Part shown: piece by piece, positions 51,651 to 54,874 of the stretch | How the letters are laid out: the number at the start of each line of letters is the position of its first letter | How positions within the stretch are numbered: the stretch's first letter is position 1 | NCBI GenBank assembly: GCA_017483805.1 | Contig: JAFUUL010000024.1 | Location: forward strand, 1 to 54,874 | Source of the DNA: Prevotella sp. | GTDB taxonomy: Bacteria; Bacteroidota; Bacteroidia; Bacteroidales; Bacteroidaceae | Direction of reading: 5' to 3' | DNA length: 54,874 nucleotides | Notes under the pieces: generated by a model | Told to the model about the DNA's origin: nothing | The model's database searches: none | Seen by the model: the letters and a program-made list of their open reading frames with translations, nothing else | Translations under genes and position numbers: made by a program

Positions 51651-52724
51651 ATGAACAGAATAGAAATAGAGGGCTATAAGTCATTCAAGAAAATAGACAT
51701 CACGCTTAATCCTGTCAATCTCCTGATAGGAGCAAACGGTTCTGGCAAGAGTAATTTCTTATCATTTTTTGAGATGCTCAATAGAATCTATGAAAGGAAT
51801 TTATCTCCATACGTTGCATTGAATGGTGGAACTGCACGTTTTGTTCATAAAGGGTCGAAAGTAACAGATACCATACGTGCAAAGGCGACATTCAATAGCT
51901 ACACTTACGGATTTGAACTAAAAGAGGGCGATAATCAATTCGTGTTCATGCATGAATGGATTGGCAACACCTCCAACGATTGTTCAACGATCAACAACAC
52001 TGTTATTTCTTCTTACAAGAACGAATCAGCTATAAAAGACTATACTGACTCAACAAGCAAAGAACAAACAACAGACTATCTGCACACCATATCGAAATAC
52101 CACTTTCACGACACCGGTAAGCAGTCTCCATTCACCAGTGAGAGCAATATCCAGAACGATGTTTTCTATCTCTATGAGTCTGGGAAAAATCTGGCTGCTT
52201 TTCTTTATGGCATCCAGCAAAAGGAGCCGATGACATACAAACGTATCGTCAAGGTTATTCAAAGTGTTGCTCCTTATTTTTCCGATTTCTATTTCCACCC
52301 CAATGAGAATGGTAATATACGACTTCTTTGGCGCGACAAGTTTAGCGACACCGTTTATGGGCCAACAGACCTTTCGGATGGAACCATTCGATTCATTGCT
52401 CTGACAACATTATTTCTTCAGCCGAATCCTGCCAGATTACTCGTGATTGATGAGCCGGAACTTGGTCTCCACCCTGTAGCCATCAGTAAACTTGCCGGAA
52501 TGATCAAATCTGTGAAAGACCGAGGTGTACAGGTCATTGCTGCAACGCAAAGTGCAGACCTTATCAGCTACTTTGAGCCAGAAGATGTGATAACTGTCAA
52601 CCAAGTGGATGGAGAGACTCATCTGAATCGCTTAGATGCCAATCATCTTTCCCAATGGTTGGATGATTACACATTGGGCGACCTGTGGAAAAACAACATC
52701 ATAAAGGGAGGACAACCAAGATGA
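51651..52724 (+). CDS. AAA-type (AAA_21/OLD-like) ATPase
   Basis: The product has 357 residues from the ATG at 51651, which follows the promoter; the longer frame would begin before the -7 box. MNRIEIEGYKSFKKIDI is the usual start of SMC-like ATPases, LLIGANGSGKSNFLS is Walker A, LSDGTIRFIAL the ABC-type signature and LLVIDEPELGLHP Walker B. No TOPRIM domain is fused. It overlaps the following DUF4276 gene by ATGA. ATPases of this type paired with a small partner are frequent in phage-defence modules. Confidence 0.9.
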   Translation: MNRIEIEGYKSFKKIDITLNPVNLLIGANGSGKSNFLSFFEMLNRIYERNLSPYVALNGGTARFVHKGSKVTDTIRAKATFNSYTYGFELKEGDNQFVFMHEWIGNTSNDCSTINNTVISSYKNESAIKDYTDSTSKEQTTDYLHTISKYHFHDTGKQSPFTSESNIQNDVFYLYESGKNLAAFLYGIQQKEPMTYKRIVKVIQSVAPYFSDFYFHPNENGNIRLLWRDKFSDTVYGPTDLSDGTIRFIALTTLFLQPNPARLLVIDEPELGLHPVAISKLAGMIKSVKDRGVQVIAATQSADLISYFEPEDVITVNQVDGETHLNRLDANHLSQWLDDYTLGDLWKNNIIKGGQPR

Positions 52725-53383
52725 AGAGACTGATTATCGTATGCGAAGGAGCTACAGAGCAAGAGTTTTGTCAAACCGTCCTTACACCCTATTTTTATCA
52801 GAAGGACATTCTTGTTGAGACACCTACGATAAAGCATTCTTGTGGCGGCATTGTTGCATGGGGAACTTTAAAGAAACAACTTGTTCAACACCTGAATGAG
52901 ACAGATGTCATTGTCACTATGCTCATTGACTTCTATCGCATCAAAGACTCTTTCCGATTCCCAGGATGGATGGAGTCAAAAAAGATTGGCCCTTTACAAG
53001 CAAAGACAGAGTTCCTTTTCCGCCAGATAGCAATGGATATGCAAAGTGACTTGCAAAACCGCTTTGTTCCCTATATACAAATGCACGAATTTGAAGGGTT
53101 GCTCTTTTCTGATATTTCGGTCTTTAAAAATAATTTCCGAAAAGGGGAATGCGATTTCGAGGCTATTGAAGATGCCATTAAAGGATTTAATACGCCAGAA
53201 GAAATCAACAATGGTCCCAACACAGCCCCTTCTGTCAGACTTAAGAATGCCATCCAAGGCTACAACAAAGAACTTTATGGCAGTATCCTTGCCGATGATA
53301 TAGGCTTAGAGACTATCCGTAAGCGGTGCCCTTTGTTTAATCAATGGATTGAGCGTTTGGAGTCCGCACTATCTATAGGTTGA
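52721..53383 (+). CDS. DUF4276-family protein, partner of the AAA ATPase
   Basis: The product has 220 residues. LIIVCEGATEQEFCQTVLTP, VIVTMLIDFYRIKDSF and FVPYIQMHEFEGLLFSD are the three conserved blocks of DUF4276; the acidic residues in CEGATE, DFY and HEFEGLLFSD are arranged like a metal-binding, TOPRIM-like site. The start codon lies in the stop of the ATPase gene (ATGA), so both are made together. The biochemical activity is not known to me; a nuclease or toxin effector gated by the ATPase is the likely idea. Confidence 0.85.
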   Translation: MKRLIIVCEGATEQEFCQTVLTPYFYQKDILVETPTIKHSCGGIVAWGTLKKQLVQHLNETDVIVTMLIDFYRIKDSFRFPGWMESKKIGPLQAKTEFLFRQIAMDMQSDLQNRFVPYIQMHEFEGLLFSDISVFKNNFRKGECDFEAIEDAIKGFNTPEEINNGPNTAPSVRLKNAIQGYNKELYGSILADDIGLETIRKRCPLFNQWIERLESALSIG

Positions 53384-53425
53384 ATTCGTTACGTCCCCCA
53401 TAAAACTATCCCTATCATCACGACC

Positions 53426-54589
53426 ATGAAGATAGCCATTCTGACATCGGGCATACTGCCGGTTCCTGCCGTACAGGGGGGGGCCGTGGAGAATCTCGTG
53501 GACTTCTATCTGGAATACAACGACCAGCACCAGTTGCACGACATCACTGTGTACAGCGTGTGGCATCCTGACGTAGAGCAACATCCTGCACGGCATTCGC
53601 GCGCGAACCACTATATATATATTGAGGTGGACTCCTGGTGGGCAAAACTCAAGAAGCGGATTCTTTTGCTGACCCGCGGCAAGGGGTATTATCACTATAC
53701 TATCGAGTACTATCTGCACGAAGCCATGAAGCACCTGTGCCGACAGCATTATGACATCATCATTCTGGAAAACCGCCCGGGCTATGCCATCAGACTGAAG
53801 GACAAGACGACCGCCAAACTTGTTTTTCACTTGCATAACGACTTGCTCAACAGCACGACACGTCAAGCGACACAGATTTATGAGTCGGCCTTCCGCATCA
53901 TCACCGTCTCCGACTATATCGCCGGCAGAGTGAGAAGCATCAATCCTGCCTGCACAAAGACCATAACAGTACACAACGGCATTGACCTGCAGAAGTTCTC
54001 CGTTGGCCAACAAACGAACAATCCTGATTCCTTTACATTGCTATTCAGCGGCAGAGTGACCAAGGAGAAGGGCATCATGGAACTAATAGATGCTATGCTC
54101 CAGTTGTCTGCCTACCCAGACATCAGGCTACTGGTTGTAGGAAGTTCATTCTATGGTAATGCCAACAACGAAAACACCTTCTTCAAGACACTACAAGACA
54201 AGGCCTCAACCCTTAACGACCGCCTTACATTCACGGGCTTCATACCCTACGAGCAGATGCCCCGATATGTACAGGCGGCAGATGTCGCCGTCATTCCATC
54301 CGTCTGGGACGACCCCTTCCCTACTACTGTCCTTGAGGCGCAGGCTATGGGGAAGCCCATTATCAGCACACGTCGTGGTGGTATTCCTGAAGAAGTGACG
54401 GGGGAAAATGCCATCCTGCTGGAGACAGACGAAAACTTTGTCGACAATCTGGCAGCGGCCATCCTTGACCTCTATGAGCATCCAGAGAAACGGAAACAGA
54501 TGGCTGCAGCCTCACTGAAACATTCCAGGCTCTTCGACAAGGAGACCTACGCCAAGAACTTCCTTGCAGCCATCGAAAACATTGGTTAA
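53426..54589 (+). CDS. GT4-family glycosyltransferase with G8 tract
   Basis: The product has 387 residues, a close paralogue of the GT4 at 46018: PAVQGGAVENLVDFYLEYN, HLHNDLLNST, TVHNGIDLQKF, FSGRVTKEKGIMELIDAML and PSVWDDPFPTTVLEAQAMGK. It should act on the same or a related acceptor. The codons for Val-Gln-Gly-Gly-Ala near residue 18 contain eight consecutive G (53476-53483), where the paralogue has six. Loss or gain of one G would truncate the protein near its start. It follows the DUF4276 gene after 42 bp. Confidence 0.92.
   Translation: MKIAILTSGILPVPAVQGGAVENLVDFYLEYNDQHQLHDITVYSVWHPDVEQHPARHSRANHYIYIEVDSWWAKLKKRILLLTRGKGYYHYTIEYYLHEAMKHLCRQHYDIIILENRPGYAIRLKDKTTAKLVFHLHNDLLNSTTRQATQIYESAFRIITVSDYIAGRVRSINPACTKTITVHNGIDLQKFSVGQQTNNPDSFTLLFSGRVTKEKGIMELIDAMLQLSAYPDIRLLVVGSSFYGNANNENTFFKTLQDKASTLNDRLTFTGFIPYEQMPRYVQAADVAVIPSVWDDPFPTTVLEAQAMGKPIISTRRGGIPEEVTGENAILLETDENFVDNLAAAILDLYEHPEKRKQMAAASLKHSRLFDKETYAKNFLAAIENIG
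53476..53483 (+). repeat. G8 homopolymer near the start of a glycosyltransferase gene
   Basis: Eight G span codons for Gln-Gly-Gly-Ala about 50 bp after the start. This is the usual position and kind of a slippage-type phase-variation tract. The frame is currently ON. Confidence 0.8.
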
Positions 54590-54732
54590 ATATACGCTTA
54601 TTTGCCGAGTCTTTCGTATCTTTATCGACAAAATGATTATCAACAAAGCAAGCACCATCCTCGTAGAATTTTTACACAAAACCCTCTCATCATTCACAAT
54701 TTATCTTAAATTTTATCCAATTTCCGCATTTT

Positions 54733-54753
54733 ATCCGTAAAAAAACTACGGAT
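54733..54753 (+). promoter_or_regulatory. Perfect inverted repeat over the -33 region
   Basis: ATCCGTA (54733-54739) and TACGGAT (54747-54753) are separated by 7 bases. The repeat covers the place where the -33 element of the -7 box at 54769 would be, and no TTTG is seen there. This looks like an operator. Confidence 0.5.
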
Positions 54754-54768
54754 ATTGTTATTTATTTG

Positions 54769-54776
54769 TATCTTTG
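54769..54776 (+). promoter_or_regulatory. -7 promoter box TATCTTTG
   Basis: TATCTTTG, 25 bp upstream of the last start codon in the window. Confidence 0.6.
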
Positions 54777-54801
54777 CACCGTCATCAACATGTAAATTAT
54801 T

Positions 54802-54874
54802 ATGCTTAGAAGGTTCAAGGTTTCAAATTTCAAGTGCTTCAAGGAAGATTATTCTTTTGATTTGGCATCTGCTA
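54802..54874 (+). CDS. AAA-type ATPase, N terminus only (runs off window)
   Basis: The 24 visible residues (MLRRFKVSNFKCFKEDYSFD then LASA) are the typical first strand pair of SMC/AAA_15-type ATPases, as in the gene at 51651. The rest is outside the window. It has its own promoter and follows the last glycosyltransferase after 212 bp. Confidence 0.65.
   Translation, partial: MLRRFKVSNFKCFKEDYSFDLASA

Overview
The window looks like a chromosomal segment of a Bacteroidales bacterium, most likely Prevotella or a close relative. The evidence is promoters of the Bacteroidetes type (a -7 box TAnnTTTG, often with TTTG or TTG about 19-20 bp upstream), no clear Shine-Dalgarno sequences, and typical families: a FecI/FecR/TonB-receptor set, many SPII lipoproteins, an HU-CCDC81/SPOR protein, TPR-membrane-HTH regulators and a UpxY-free exopolysaccharide locus. 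No rRNA, tRNA or CRISPR array was seen.

Bases 1-7177 hold a disrupted pyruvate:ferredoxin oxidoreductase locus. The 3' part of nifJ runs off the left edge and ends at 1092 with its terminator. A 4.8 kb minus-strand operon follows: a truncated cytosine methyltransferase, an HsdR-N-like PD-(D/E)XK nuclease, a small LPD28-like protein, an MvaI/BcnI-type endonuclease, a TIGR04255-like protein and a membrane coiled-coil protein. After it comes a second, start-less copy of the nifJ 3' end and terminator. This is the signature of a restriction-modification island inserted with a long target duplication.

Bases 7524-16156 carry envelope genes on the minus strand: a lipoprotein with a TlpA-like thioredoxin, a TPR/HTH regulator, a TonB-dependent receptor with its anti-sigma and ECF sigma factors, and a frameshifted carboxypeptidase-regulatory-domain gene. 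Bases 16233-33630 are mostly core metabolism and lipoproteins: an NhaC-type antiporter, kdsB, a DnaJ-like protein, a 5'-nucleotidase with nudC, an SUMF1-like and WG-repeat lipoprotein operon, ugd, rfbC, an HU/SPOR protein with an FHA protein, and xylB-xylA.

Bases 33837-54589 form an exopolysaccharide locus: a stand-alone receiver, a phosphoglycosyl transferase with a pseudo-receiver, an outer-membrane TolC-like protein, a Wzc-like protein, a Wzy-like polymerase, several glycosyltransferases, a Wzx flippase, an ATP-grasp enzyme, an SGNH esterase and a fucosyltransferase-like protein. An AAA ATPase/DUF4276 pair lies inside it, and a further AAA-type ATPase starts at the right edge.

The most striking structure beyond the genes is a family of degenerate 7-bp tandem repeats. 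They occur inside genes and across stop-start junctions. One array has left a glycosyltransferase out of frame by exactly one unit. Together with G8 tracts in a glycosyltransferase gene and in a promoter, it suggests slippage-driven variation of the cell surface.
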